DNA of 64,000 bases from Actinacidiphila rubida. GTDB lineage: Bacteria > Actinomycetota > Actinomycetes > Streptomycetales > Streptomycetaceae. Of this stretch, positions 8,974 to 17,328 are shown in pieces. The translations under genes and the position numbers were made by a program. The notes beneath the pieces are model-generated. The model was not told where the DNA came from, searched no databases, and saw nothing but the letters and a program-made list of their open reading frames with translations. Within the stretch, counting starts at the first letter, position 1. Each line of letters opens with the position of its first letter. The DNA lies in contig NZ_FODD01000018.1 in the NCBI RefSeq assembly GCF_900110255.1, forward strand, positions 119,758-183,757. The letters run 5' to 3'.

Positions 8974-10281
8974 TCAGGTGGCGGCCGTCACACCCTCCTT
9001 GGCGGCACCCTTCGGCGTGGTGGCCGAGGCCGCCAGGAACTCACCCCAGCCGCCCTGCGGCTTCTCACCGACCTCCAGCGTACGCAGCCGCTCCAGCACG
9101 GCCGGGTCCTGGGCGTCCATCCAGTCCACGAACTGCCGGAAGGACACCAGCCGCACGTCCTTGCTGGTCTCGCCGACCGACGCGATGTGCTTGAACGCCT
9201 CCTCGACGGCGTCCATGTAGATGCCGCCGTTCCACTGCTCGAAGTGGTTGCCGATGTACATCGGCGCCCGGTTCGTCTCGTACGCGCGCTGGAAGCCGGC
9301 CACGTACGAGGCGGTGGCCTGCGAGCGCCAGCCGGGGTAGTTGCGCGGGTCGGACTTGGTGGCCGCGTGGGACTGGTTGGCCAGCATGTTGTAGTCCATC
9401 GAGAGCACTTCGAACGAGTGGCCGGGGAACGGGATGAGCTGCAGCGGCAGGTCCCACACGCCCTGCTTCTTGCTGGGCCAGATCTGGTTGCCGCCGGGCG
9501 AGCTGGCGTCGTAGCGCCAGCCCAGGGCGCCGGCGGTGGGCAGCAGGTTGTCCTGGCCGAGCAGGCAGGGCGTGCGGCCGCCGATGAGCTCGCTCTCGTA
9601 GTCGAACGGCAGCGGGTCGTGGTCGGTCCACCCCGTTTGGGTCTTCCAGGTCGTGACGAAACGTTTCGCCTGTTCGATCTCGTTCTGCCAGTCGTCGGCG
9701 GTCCAGCGCGCGACGCTGCCGCGGCCGGCGCAGAAGTGGCCGTTGAAGTGGGTGCCGACCTCGTGGCCGTCCAGCCACGCCTGCCGGATGTTGTCCAGCG
9801 TGGCCTTGATGTGCTCGTCCGTGAGGTAGCCGATGTCGCTGGCGCCGAGCGCGTTGTTCGGCGGGGCGTAGTCGCTCTTCTTGCCCTCCGGCAGCAGGTA
9901 CAGGCCCGACAGGAAGAACGTCATCGAGGCACCGTGGTCGGCGGCGAGCTTGCGGAAGCGCGGGAAGAGGCCGTTGCCGACCTCGCCGGCGCCGTCCCAG
10001 GAGAAGATCACGAACTGCGGGGGCGCCTGGCCCGGCTGCAGCCGGTCGACGATGGGCTGGTTGGGCTGGGCCCCGGTGTGGGCGGTGGAGCCGTCGCCGA
10101 TCAGGGTGACGGACCTCTCGACCGGGTGGCTGCCGCTCGCGCCGGACTTCTCGCCGGTCTTGCGGGCCGGTGGCGGGGCGGCCGCCTTCCCCGCGTGCTG
10201 CGAGCCGCACCCGGCGACGGCCAGCCCCGCGGCGGCCCCGGCGGTGGTGGTCAGTAGTGCCCTTCGGCTCATGAGGCTCAT
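8974..10281 (-). CDS. Exported polysaccharide deacetylase-like protein (Tat lipoprotein)
   Basis: A 435-residue protein whose N-terminus combines a twin-arginine motif (SRRALLTTTAG) with a lipobox at Cys25 (VAGCGS), so it is probably exported folded and anchored. The domain begins like a NodB-type carbohydrate esterase: VIFSWDGAGE in place of the usual TFDDG, then MTFFLSG, and GHEVGTHFNGHF in place of the HSxxH metal site. The His-x3-His spacing is kept (HFNGH), so metal binding is plausible, but the first Asp pair is changed. The target polysaccharide is unknown. It stands alone. A second ATG is three codons downstream. Confidence 0.75.
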   Translation of the reverse strand: MSLMSRRALLTTTAGAAAGLAVAGCGSQHAGKAAAPPPARKTGEKSGASGSHPVERSVTLIGDGSTAHTGAQPNQPIVDRLQPGQAPPQFVIFSWDGAGEVGNGLFPRFRKLAADHGASMTFFLSGLYLLPEGKKSDYAPPNNALGASDIGYLTDEHIKATLDNIRQAWLDGHEVGTHFNGHFCAGRGSVARWTADDWQNEIEQAKRFVTTWKTQTGWTDHDPLPFDYESELIGGRTPCLLGQDNLLPTAGALGWRYDASSPGGNQIWPSKKQGVWDLPLQLIPFPGHSFEVLSMDYNMLANQSHAATKSDPRNYPGWRSQATASYVAGFQRAYETNRAPMYIGNHFEQWNGGIYMDAVEEAFKHIASVGETSKDVRLVSFRQFVDWMDAQDPAVLERLRTLEVGEKPQGGWGEFLAASATTPKGAAKEGVTAAT

Positions 10282-10766
10282 GTGGGGTTCCCCGTCTCTC
10301 GGCGTCCCGGCCCTACGTGGTCAGCGCGGGGGCCGGCTCCGGACTGAAGAGTGGTCACCCACGATGACGTTCACAGGTTCCTCATGGTTACGTCCAATAT
10401 GACAATCTGCTCGGCTGCACCCCCAGACAGCCCATCCGTATCACCGGTTCGCGGATCGTCTTCCACCATCCGAGCGAAGTCCCAGGCCATGCCTTGACCG
10501 TATGAATCCCCTCATATCTCCACCCCCCCAATCCACCCCAATCCCCTCACTCCCGCCACCCCGGCTCCCCCACCCGACGGACCCCACCCCCCGCGCGCGC
10601 CCCGCCCCCGAGGCCAAGTCCTTGCCCACCCGCAACAGCCGGCCCGGCGGTGCCGAACCCGCCGAGACCCACTCCCCGCCGGCCGCAGGCCGAGGCGCAT
10701 GCGAAAGGGGCGCCCCAAGGGCGCCCCTTCACCTGCTCCGGAGCGTAGCCGCGGGCGGCTGCGCGG
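10282..10766. other. Intergenic stretch without a supported gene
   Basis: These 485 bases hold the upstream region of the deacetylase gene, which is slightly richer in A/T around 10380-10420, then a C-rich segment (about 10518-10640) with long runs of C on the plus strand. The hairpin ending the histidine phosphatase gene lies at the right end. Open frames here have no ribosome site and look like compositional artefacts. I see no tRNA or known small RNA. Confidence 0.6.
10705..10729 (-). terminator. Hairpin after the histidine phosphatase gene
   Basis: An 11-bp GC stem (AAGGGGCGCCC and its complement) with a very short loop lies about 40 nt past the stop of the minus-strand gene ending at 10767. 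Confidence 0.7.
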
Positions 10767-11501
10767 CTACGCCCCGAAGGCCTTGCCCGCCCCCGGCACG
10801 GGCTTCGCGCCGGCACGCAGGTGCGCCGGCACCAGGTCGAGCGCGGGCTCGCTGTAGCCCACCGACACGATCTCGTCCCCACGGAAGGTGAACGTGGTCA
10901 GGCTGGCCAGCGTGCACTGCCGCTTGCGCGGGTCGTGCCACAGGCGCCGGTGCTCGGCGAAGGAGCGCACGATCCAGATCGGCAGCTGGTGGCTGACGCA
11001 CACCGCCTCGTGGCCGCGCGCCGCGTCCCTCGCGGCGCCGAGCGCCGCCATCATGCGGACCACCTGTTCCACGTACGGCTCACCCCAGCTCGGCCGGAAC
11101 GGGTTCGTGAGGTACTTCCAGTTCGCGGGCTTACGCAGCGCCCCGTCGCCGACGCCGAAGGTCTTGCCCTCGAACTTGTTCTCCGCCTCGATCAGGCGGC
11201 CGTCGGTCGCGACCTTCAGCCCGTGCGCCGCGGCGACCGGGGCCGCCGTCTCCTGGGCGCGTTCCAGCGGCGAGGCGACGACGTACCGGATGTCGCGGTC
11301 GGCCAGGTGCTCGGCGACCCGGTCGGCCATCTTCCGGCCGAGCTCCGACAGGTGGTAGCCGGGCTGCCGCCCGTACAGCACGCCGTCGGGGTTGTGGACC
11401 TCGCCGTGGCGCATCAGGTGGACGACGGTCAGCTCGCCGCCGCCGTCTCCGGCGCCGCCGGCTCCTCCGTCGCTGCCGGTGCTTCTCGAGGTGCTGCTCA
11501 T
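10767..11501 (-). CDS. Histidine phosphatase (phosphoglycerate mutase-like) family protein
   Basis: The protein has 244 residues. After a Gly/Ser-rich N-terminus it carries the catalytic motif LMRHGEV (Arg31-His32-Gly33) where the His becomes phosphorylated, a conserved Arg in [13 protein letters not shown], and the second catalytic His in [10 protein letters not shown]. It is a cytoplasmic phosphatase or mutase whose substrate cannot be read from sequence. Its ATG overlaps the hemL stop (ATGA), so the two genes are co-translated; this pairing is common in Streptomyces but the link to heme synthesis is unexplained. Confidence 0.85.
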   Translation of the reverse strand: MSSTSRSTGSDGGAGGAGDGGGELTVVHLMRHGEVHNPDGVLYGRQPGYHLSELGRKMADRVAEHLADRDIRYVVASPLERAQETAAPVAAAHGLKVATDGRLIEAENKFEGKTFGVGDGALRKPANWKYLTNPFRPSWGEPYVEQVVRMMAALGAARDAARGHEAVCVSHQLPIWIVRSFAEHRRLWHDPRKRQCTLASLTTFTFRGDEIVSVGYSEPALDLVPAHLRAGAKPVPGAGKAFGA

Positions 11502-12817
11502 GCGTGGGCCTCCGCTGCGGCACGTGCGGCGGCGGGCAGTGCGGCGGCGATCCGCGCCACGGCCCGCTCGTCGTGTGCGGTCGACACGAACCAGGACTCG
11601 AACGCCGACGGGGGCAGGTAGACGCCCTGCGACAGCATCGAGTGGAAGAACGCGGTGAAGCGGAACGCCTCCTGCTTCTTCGCGTCCTCGAAGTCACGGA
11701 CCTCCTGGTCCGTGAAGAAGACGGAGAACATGTTGCCCGCCGTCTGCAGCCGGTGCGCGACGCCCTCCTTCGCGAGCGCCGCGGTCACCAGGGCCTGGAT
11801 CTCGCGGGACACGGCGTCCACCGCCGCGTACGCCGCGTCGTCCAGCAGCCGCAACTGGGCCAGCCCGGCGGCCGTCGCGACCGGGTTACCCGACAGCGTG
11901 CCGGCCTGGTAGACGGGACCGGCGGGCGCGAGCTGCGCCATGACGTCGGCGCGGCCGCCGAAGGCCGCGGCGGGGAAGCCGCCGCCCATGACCTTGCCGA
12001 AGGTCATCAGGTCGGGCCGCACGCCGTCCAGGCCGTACCAGCCGGCCTTGCTGACCCGGAAGCCCGTCATCACCTCGTCGGAGACGTACAGCGCGCCGTC
12101 GTCCGCGCACAGCTGCCGCAGCGCGGCGTTGAAGCCGTCGCCGGGCGGGACCACGCCCATGTTGCCGGGCGACGCCTCGGTGATCACGCAGGCGATCTCC
12201 CCGGGGTGGGCCAGGAAGGCGCGGCGGACCGCCTCGATGTCGTTGTAGGGCAGCACGATCGTGTCGCCGGCCTGCGCGCCCGTCACCCCGGGGGTGTCGG
12301 GCAACCCGAACGTGGCAACGCCGGAACCGGCGGCCACCAGCAGGGCGTCGACGTGACCGTGGTAACACCCGGCGAACTTCACGACCTTGGTGCGGCCGGT
12401 GAAGCCGCGGGCCAGGCGGATCGCGGACATCGTGGCCTCGGTGCCGGACGACACCAGGCGCACCTGGTCCAGCGGCTCGACGCGGGCCACCATCGCCTCA
12501 GCCAGCGCGACCTCGCCCTCGCCGGGCGTGCCGAACGACGTGCCGCGGGCCACCGCGGCCTGCACGGCCGCGATCACCTCCGGGTGGGCGTGGCCGAGGA
12601 TCATCGGGCCCCACGAGCAGACGAGGTCGACGTACTCCCGGCCGTCGGCGTCGGTGAGGTACGCACCGGCACCGGACACCATGAAACGGGGCGTACCGCC
12701 CACGGCTCGGAACGCCCGCACCGGGGAGTTCACGCCTCCTGGCGTCACGGCCGCCGCGCGGTCGAAGAGTTCCTGGGACACTGGTGCTTCGTACGGATAG
12801 CTCAGGGGATTGCTCAC
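11498..12817 (-). CDS. hemL: Glutamate-1-semialdehyde 2,1-aminomutase
   Basis: A class-III PLP-dependent aminomutase of 439 residues, the normal length. It turns glutamate-1-semialdehyde, the product of HemA, into 5-aminolevulinate, the first committed tetrapyrrole precursor. Visible hallmarks are [10 protein letters not shown] near the N-terminus, [33 protein letters not shown], and the PLP lysine in [12 protein letters not shown] (near residue 275). The start is GTG 12817. In this window hemL lies far from the rest of the heme genes (45-51 kb). It is the first gene of a two-gene unit with the histidine phosphatase. Confidence 0.95.
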   Translation of the reverse strand: MSNPLSYPYEAPVSQELFDRAAAVTPGGVNSPVRAFRAVGGTPRFMVSGAGAYLTDADGREYVDLVCSWGPMILGHAHPEVIAAVQAAVARGTSFGTPGEGEVALAEAMVARVEPLDQVRLVSSGTEATMSAIRLARGFTGRTKVVKFAGCYHGHVDALLVAAGSGVATFGLPDTPGVTGAQAGDTIVLPYNDIEAVRRAFLAHPGEIACVITEASPGNMGVVPPGDGFNAALRQLCADDGALYVSDEVMTGFRVSKAGWYGLDGVRPDLMTFGKVMGGGFPAAAFGGRADVMAQLAPAGPVYQAGTLSGNPVATAAGLAQLRLLDDAAYAAVDAVSREIQALVTAALAKEGVAHRLQTAGNMFSVFFTDQEVRDFEDAKKQEAFRFTAFFHSMLSQGVYLPPSAFESWFVSTAHDERAVARIAAALPAAARAAAEAHA

Positions 12818-13160
12818 GCGGACATGCTCTCAAATGCCGGGCGTTGCGCCGTAACGTCTCAACCGTGCATCTGAGACGATGATCGGGTTGCATGGTTGGG
12901 TCAGCAGATGGTCGGGTAGTGGAATGCAGCAGCGTGGTGGCGGACGGGGTGAGGGGTCGGGCGATCGCGACCCGGAACACCCGCGCCCCACGGGCAGGCG
13001 CCGCCGCGCGCCGCAGGACCGGCACACACCGGAGGACCGCAGCACCGAAGACCGCGATCAAGAGCACCACGAGCACCACGGCACACAGCGCGAACAGCCC
13101 GCGCAGGCAGGCCGATCGACCGCAGGACCGACCGCAGAAGGCAGGAGCAGGGGTGGCCGA
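12818..13160. other. Divergent intergenic region between hemL and a conserved hypothetical gene
   Basis: These 343 bases separate two divergent genes and must hold both promoters. An inverted repeat (12855-12878) is the only clear structure. An open frame runs through most of it on the plus strand, but its residues are Arg/His/Glu-rich and not protein-like, so I start the right-hand gene at 13161. Confidence 0.6.
12855..12878. promoter_or_regulatory. Inverted repeat, candidate operator
   Basis: CGTCTCA and TGAGACG face each other across 10 bases, about 40 nt upstream of the hemL start. The two-turn spacing of the half sites would suit a dimeric regulator. No known family consensus was matched. 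Confidence 0.35.
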
Positions 13161-13595
13161 GTGGGGGTGACCTACAAGTACTTCGGCGCGCCCGACGGTG
13201 CCACTGCGGCACGCGTCCCGATCTCCATGCGGCCCGAGGAACTCGGCGGCGACGAACTCGGCCAGGGCATGTACACCAAGGTCAAGCCGGAGACGATGGC
13301 CGCCATGGTGCTCACCGGCATCGAGGGCATACCGCCGTCGAAGGTGCCGCCGCTCGAACTCGTGGTGCTCCACCCCGACTACGCCGTGGTCCGGCTGCCC
13401 GCCTCCGTCGTGGAGCCGCTGCGCAAGGCCAACGAGGAGTCCCTGGGCGCCGCGGCCTTCATCTGGTCCACGGTCCCCGACCGGCGCGGCCCCCGGGACG
13501 CGTTCCTGATCTACCAGATGCTCCACGAATGGCAGGATTTCGCCCGCCGCTGCGAGGAGTCGGGCCACCAGCTCTACTGCCTGGTCTGGCCGTAA
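13161..13595 (+). CDS. Conserved actinobacterial protein of unknown function
   Basis: The predicted product is 144 residues, cytoplasmic, with no signal or membrane helix. The protein-like part begins VTYKYFGAPDG and contains ISMRPEELGGDELG and MAAMVLTGIEGIPPSKVPPLELVVLHPDYAVV, a well-ordered mixed alpha/beta fold that I recognise as widely conserved in Streptomyces without a known role. GTG 13161 and GTG 13167 are both possible starts; neither has a strong ribosome site at ideal distance. Confidence 0.7.
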   Translation: MGVTYKYFGAPDGATAARVPISMRPEELGGDELGQGMYTKVKPETMAAMVLTGIEGIPPSKVPPLELVVLHPDYAVVRLPASVVEPLRKANEESLGAAAFIWSTVPDRRGPRDAFLIYQMLHEWQDFARRCEESGHQLYCLVWP

Positions 13596-14098
13596 CCCGG
13601 CCCCTTCGCCCCGCGTCCGCTTCCCGGACTTCCCCTGAATCCTGCCAGTTCCTCCCGATTTCCCCGCTTCCCCGCGGTTCCTCCCGCTTCCCCGCGGTTT
13701 CCCTCTGGCGGATCACCGCAACGGCACGCACACGCGACTACGGCTCTCCGGGCCCCGAAATGACCGTGCGCGCGATTTCCGGAAAGGCCCTCCGGTACCG
13801 CGGGTTTCCGTCTTTCCAGGCCCTCACGGGATTTCACGAACGCTTCATTTCCGGGTTCCCCGGCGGCGCGGGCGATGCCGCCCCGCACCCGAGCGGTCGG
13901 CGCGGAGCGCGAGGTGCCCCGCGGAAGTCCGGCGGAAGACCGTCGGGAGACCGGCGGCAGTCCGGCGGCACGTCCCGCGCACCCGAATGCGCACCTCGCG
14001 GGCGGAACGCCGCGCGGTGATCGCGGGTCACCGGCCGGACGAGGCGCCGGTCATGGGAGCATGGCGCGGAAACGGCCGGCGCGGAAAGGCGGAACCAG
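13596..14098. other. Intergenic stretch with pyrimidine-rich short repeats
   Basis: These 503 bases hold no supported gene. The left part (13600-13710) is rich in TTCC and CCCG words and includes two 20-bp tandem units. Base composition is clearly lower in GC than in the neighbouring genes up to about 13850. The start of the next gene at 14099 is set by protein similarity. Confidence 0.55.
13663..13702 (+). repeat. Two 20-bp tandem units
   Basis: Two adjacent copies of a 20-bp unit beginning CCCGCTTCCCCGCGGTT differ only at the last few bases. They lie in the gene-free stretch. Confidence 0.8.
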
Positions 14099-14719
14099 GT
14101 GCACGACCAGACCATCGGCGGCTATCTGGAACGTCTCGCCGCCCGCGAGCCGGCCCCCGGCGGCGGCGCGGCCGCCGCGCTGCACGCCGCCCAGGGTGCC
14201 GCGCTGCTGGGCATGGTCGCCCGCTACACCACGGGCGAGAAGTACGGCTCGCACGCCGACGAGATCGAGCGGATCACCCTCGCCGCCGACGAACTGCGCG
14301 CGCGGGCGCTGCAGTTGGCCGAGGACGACACCCAGGCGTTCGGCGCGGTCGCCGACGCGTACGGGCTGCCGCGGGCCGACGACGCGCAGAAGGCGCTGCG
14401 TTCGCAGGCCATCGCCCTGGCGCTGGCGGGCGCGGCCCGCCCGCCCGCCGAGGTCGTCGCGGCCGCGGCCGCGGTCGTCGGGCTCGCCGAGGCCCTGCTG
14501 CCGATCGCGAACCCCAGCGTCGTCACGGACATCGCCGCCGCCACGGAGGCGGCGCGGGCCGCGGCCACCACCGCCCGCGTCAACGTGGAGATCAACCTCG
14601 CCGGCATCAGGGACGAGGCGGACCGCGCGGACCTCGCCGCGACCACCGCGGAGGTGGACGTGATCGCCTCGCGTGCCGAGGCCGTCACCGCCGCCGTCCG
14701 CCGGCAGATCGCCCGCTGA
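14099..14719 (+). CDS. Cyclodeaminase/cyclohydrolase (FTCD_C) family protein, probable methenyl-THF cyclohydrolase
   Basis: The protein has 206 residues and is almost entirely helical. It matches the FTCD_C domain, which occurs in formiminotransferase-cyclodeaminase and in the stand-alone methenyltetrahydrofolate cyclohydrolase FchA. The N-terminal signature is clear: TIGGYLERLAAREPAPGGGAAAALHAAQGAAL, with the Gly-rich turn of the active site. ANPSVVTDIAAATEAARAA and NVEINLAGI in the C-terminal half also fit. It lies about 100 bp upstream of folD on the same strand. Because that FolD lacks its catalytic lysine, I infer that this protein supplies the cyclohydrolase step. The start is GTG 14099. 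Confidence 0.8.
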   Translation: MHDQTIGGYLERLAAREPAPGGGAAAALHAAQGAALLGMVARYTTGEKYGSHADEIERITLAADELRARALQLAEDDTQAFGAVADAYGLPRADDAQKALRSQAIALALAGAARPPAEVVAAAAAVVGLAEALLPIANPSVVTDIAAATEAARAAATTARVNVEINLAGIRDEADRADLAATTAEVDVIASRAEAVTAAVRRQIAR

Positions 14720-14823
14720 CCGCCGGCGCCGACGCGAACCCGGGCCGGCCGGCGCGCCCCGAACGGAACCGCACGGCCCGCCCGTAGGCGGGCACCGCCG
14801 ATGGCGGCAGAGGGAGACCACCG

Positions 14824-15777
14824 ATGACCGTGCCCGCGATAGGGCCGAGCCTGACCGGGGCGGCGCGCGCCGCCCGGATCCGCGCGGAAGTGACCGCCGG
14901 CGCCGCCGAGTTGGCGGCGCGCCTGGCGGTGGTCGTGGCGACCGAGGACGAGTCGACGGCCTGGTACGTGCGGTCGCTCGCCCGGGCGGCCGCGAAGACC
15001 GGCGTGGCCTGCGACACCGTCGTGCTGCCCGCGGACGCGGCACCCGAGCGGGTGCGCGAGACGCTGGCCGGCCTGAGCACCGACCCGCGGGTGCACGGGA
15101 TCATCCTGCAGACGCCGCTGCCGCCCGGTGCCGTCGCCGCGGACCTGGCGGGCGCCATCGCGCCGGAGAAGGACGTCGACGGCGCGAACCCGTCGAGCCT
15201 CGGCCGGCTGGCCGCCGGGCTCCCGGCCTTCGCCCCCGCCACCGCGGAGGCCGTGGTCGAACTGCTCGACGCGCACGACGTGCGGCTGGGCGGCCGCACC
15301 GCCGCGGTCGTCGGGCGGTCCACCGTCGTCGGCAAGCCGCTCGCGCACCTGCTGCTGGACCGCGACGCGACCGTCACCGTGTGCCATTCGCGGACGCCCG
15401 ACCTCGCCGGCGTCACCAGCCGGGCGGACGTCGTGGTCGCCGCCGCCGGCCGCCCCGGCCTGATCACCGCCGCCCATGTCCGGGAGGGCGCGGTGGTGGT
15501 GGACGTCGGCACCAACGCGACCGAGGACGGCGGCCTGGTCGGTGACGTGGCCGCCGCCGAGGTGGGCGCCAAGGCGGCGCTGTCTCCCGTGCCGGGCGGG
15601 GTCGGCCCGATCACCACGGCCCTGCTGCTGCGGCACACGGTGATGGCCGCCGCCCGCGCGGCGGGCGCCGATCTGCCCTCACCTGCCGCACCCGGCCCGA
15701 CCGCGGCGGCCGGAGGCGGTGACCGAAGACGGCGGCCGGACGCGGGGTCGCCGGGGAGCGTCATGCCTGAGCGGTGA
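14824..15777 (+). CDS. folD: FolD-like methylenetetrahydrofolate dehydrogenase, catalytic Lys replaced
   Basis: The protein has 317 residues. It has all the landmarks of FolD: DESTAWYVRS near the substrate site with Tyr48, GIILQTPLPPG, PEKDVDGANPSS with the folate-binding Asp, VVGRSTVVGKPLAHLL for NADP, and SPVPGGVGPITTALL. The family lysine four residues after the Tyr, needed for the cyclohydrolase half-reaction, is Leu52 here. Dehydrogenase activity should remain (as known for lysine mutants of FolD), with cyclohydrolase probably lost and taken over by the FTCD_C protein next door. The last 35 residues are a disordered extension. A canonical FolD probably exists elsewhere. Confidence 0.85.
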   Translation: MTVPAIGPSLTGAARAARIRAEVTAGAAELAARLAVVVATEDESTAWYVRSLARAAAKTGVACDTVVLPADAAPERVRETLAGLSTDPRVHGIILQTPLPPGAVAADLAGAIAPEKDVDGANPSSLGRLAAGLPAFAPATAEAVVELLDAHDVRLGGRTAAVVGRSTVVGKPLAHLLLDRDATVTVCHSRTPDLAGVTSRADVVVAAAGRPGLITAAHVREGAVVVDVGTNATEDGGLVGDVAAAEVGAKAALSPVPGGVGPITTALLLRHTVMAAARAAGADLPSPAAPGPTAAAGGGDRRRRPDAGSPGSVMPER

Positions 15778-15786
15778 CATCTGTCA
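15775..15786. promoter_or_regulatory. TGACA-TC-TGTCA palindrome, candidate operator
   Basis: A perfect 5-2-5 inverted repeat overlaps the folD stop codon and lies 61 nt upstream of the membrane protein gene at 15847. Similar TGACA/TGTCA palindromes occur before membrane-stress genes regulated by LuxR-type response regulators, which makes it a plausible operator for the downstream gene. This is inference. Confidence 0.4.
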
Positions 15787-15846
15787 TGCGGGAGTGCGGA
15801 TTTCCGGCTCTGCCGGGGACCGGCCCGCGGCCGCGAGACTCCTGCC

Positions 15847-16353
15847 ATGGCACTCACCGAGGCACCCACCGCGACTCCGGCTCCCGCCGCGACCCGGGCC
15901 GGCACCGGGACCGCCACCCCGGTCCTCCCCGCGCCTCCCACCGGGCCCGCCGCCCCGGACGGCCCGGCCTTCGCGCCGGTCCCCGTGTGGTTCTTCGCGT
16001 TCGAGGGCCTGATGGGCGCCTCCTACGACGTGATCAAGTCCAGCCCCTACGGCTGGATCGTCCTGGCCGTCGGGATCCCGGTGAACCTGGTGCTGGCCCG
16101 CACGGTGCTGCGCGGCCGGCTGAAGACGGCCAAGGCGATCCTCAAGGGCCGGCGGACCCGCAAGCTCGCGGTCGGCCTGATCGCCCTGCGGTTCGGGGTG
16201 CACGCGGCGCTGTCCGCGATCGGCATGGGGGCCACCTCGGGCGTCGCGCACGTCTGCTTCGCCGTCGTGATGTGCGCCACGACCGTGGCGCTGCTCGCCT
16301 TCGACCAGCGGGTGATGCTGCGGGCGCTGAAAGCCGAGGCCGCGGCGGCCTGA
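15847..16353 (+). CDS. Small membrane protein of unknown function
   Basis: The product is 168 residues. An Ala/Pro/Thr-rich N-terminal tail (about 45 residues) precedes three to four hydrophobic helices (PVWFFAFEGLMGASYDVI, WIVLAVGIPVNLVLA, LIALRFGVHAALSAIGMG, VCFAVVMCATTVALLAF) and a short Ala-rich end. No enzymatic motif was seen. It follows a palindrome that may control it and stands alone between folD and an SDR gene. Confidence 0.7.
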   Translation: MALTEAPTATPAPAATRAGTGTATPVLPAPPTGPAAPDGPAFAPVPVWFFAFEGLMGASYDVIKSSPYGWIVLAVGIPVNLVLARTVLRGRLKTAKAILKGRRTRKLAVGLIALRFGVHAALSAIGMGATSGVAHVCFAVVMCATTVALLAFDQRVMLRALKAEAAAA

Positions 16354-16550
16354 CGCGGGCCGCCCGGTCCGGGCCACCCGCCACCGGCCACCCGCCACCG
16401 ACGCCGGAGCGGCGGCCACCGCTGAGCGGCCCCGCCGAGCGCCCCCGTTCCGGACGGCGGCCCGCATCCCGGACCGTACGGAGGCGGCCGGAGCCCGCCG
16501 CATATGCTGCGGAGCAGGTCACGATCGTCCTCCGCGAAAGGCAGCACGCC

Positions 16551-17315
16551 ATGAGCAGCCCCAGCCCCCGCACCGCCGTGGTCACCGGTGCCAGCAGCGG
16601 CATCGGCGCCGCCACCGCCCGCAGGCTCGCCGAGGCAGGGTTCCACGTCGTGCTCACCGCCCGCCGCACCGAGCGCCTGGAGGCGCTCGCCGCCGAACTG
16701 ACCGAGGCCGGCCACAGCGTCGCCGTCCACGCCCTGGACGTCACCGACCGGGCCGCGGTGGACGCCTTCGCCGCCGCCCTCGCCGAGTGCCACGTGCTCG
16801 TCAACAACGCGGGCGGCGCGATCGGCACCGAGACCGTCGCGACCGCCGACCCGGCCGACTGGCGCACGATGTACGAGGTCAACGTCCTGGGCATGCTCAA
16901 CGTCACCCAGGCCCTGCTGCCCGCGCTGACCGCCTCCGGCGACGCCACGGTCGTGCTGATGTCCTCCACGGCGGGCCTGGCCACCTACGAGGGCGGCGGC
17001 GGATACGTGGCGGCCAAGCACGGCGTGCACGTCATCGCCGAGACCCTGCGGCTGGAGCTCAACGGCCTGCCCGTCCGGGTGATCGAGATCGCGCCCGGCA
17101 TGGTGAAGACCGAGGAGTTCGCGCTCACCCGCTTCCGCGGCGACGCCGACCGCGCCGCGTCCGTGTACACGGGCGTCGCCGAGCCGCTCACCGCGGACGA
17201 CGTCGCCGACACCGTCGCGTGGGCGGTGACCCGCCCCTCCCACGTCAACGTCGACCTGCTGGTACTGCGGCCGCGCGCGCAGGCGTCCAACTACAAGGTC
17301 CACCGGGAGCAGTGA
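16551..17315 (+). CDS. Short-chain dehydrogenase/reductase (SDR), NADP-preferring type
   Basis: A classical SDR of 254 residues. The nucleotide site TGASSGIGAATAR and the Arg-Arg in LTARRTERLEAL after beta-2 suggest NADP(H). The NNAG motif is present (VNNAGGAIG), and the catalytic Ser in VVLMSSTAG plus YVAAK (Tyr-x3-Lys) are intact. Family members reduce small carbonyl compounds or oxidise serine-like alcohols; the substrate is not predictable. ATG 16551 has GAAAGG about 10 nt upstream. It ends 13 nt before the ABC transporter pair, so they may be co-transcribed. Confidence 0.9.
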   Translation: MSSPSPRTAVVTGASSGIGAATARRLAEAGFHVVLTARRTERLEALAAELTEAGHSVAVHALDVTDRAAVDAFAAALAECHVLVNNAGGAIGTETVATADPADWRTMYEVNVLGMLNVTQALLPALTASGDATVVLMSSTAGLATYEGGGGYVAAKHGVHVIAETLRLELNGLPVRVIEIAPGMVKTEEFALTRFRGDADRAASVYTGVAEPLTADDVADTVAWAVTRPSHVNVDLLVLRPRAQASNYKVHREQ

Positions 17316-17328
17316 GCCGGGGCGCGCG

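Noticed and set aside
10518..10891. Pro-rich ORF overlapping the C-rich stretch
   Set aside because: Composition artefact that also runs antisense into the histidine phosphatase gene.
12879..13160. N-terminal extension of the conserved hypothetical gene
   Set aside because: Residues are low-complexity and charged; protein-like sequence begins at 13161-13167.
13529..14020. Open frames in the pyrimidine-rich gap
   Set aside because: No ribosome site, Ser/Pro/Arg-rich, in a gene-free, lower-GC stretch.
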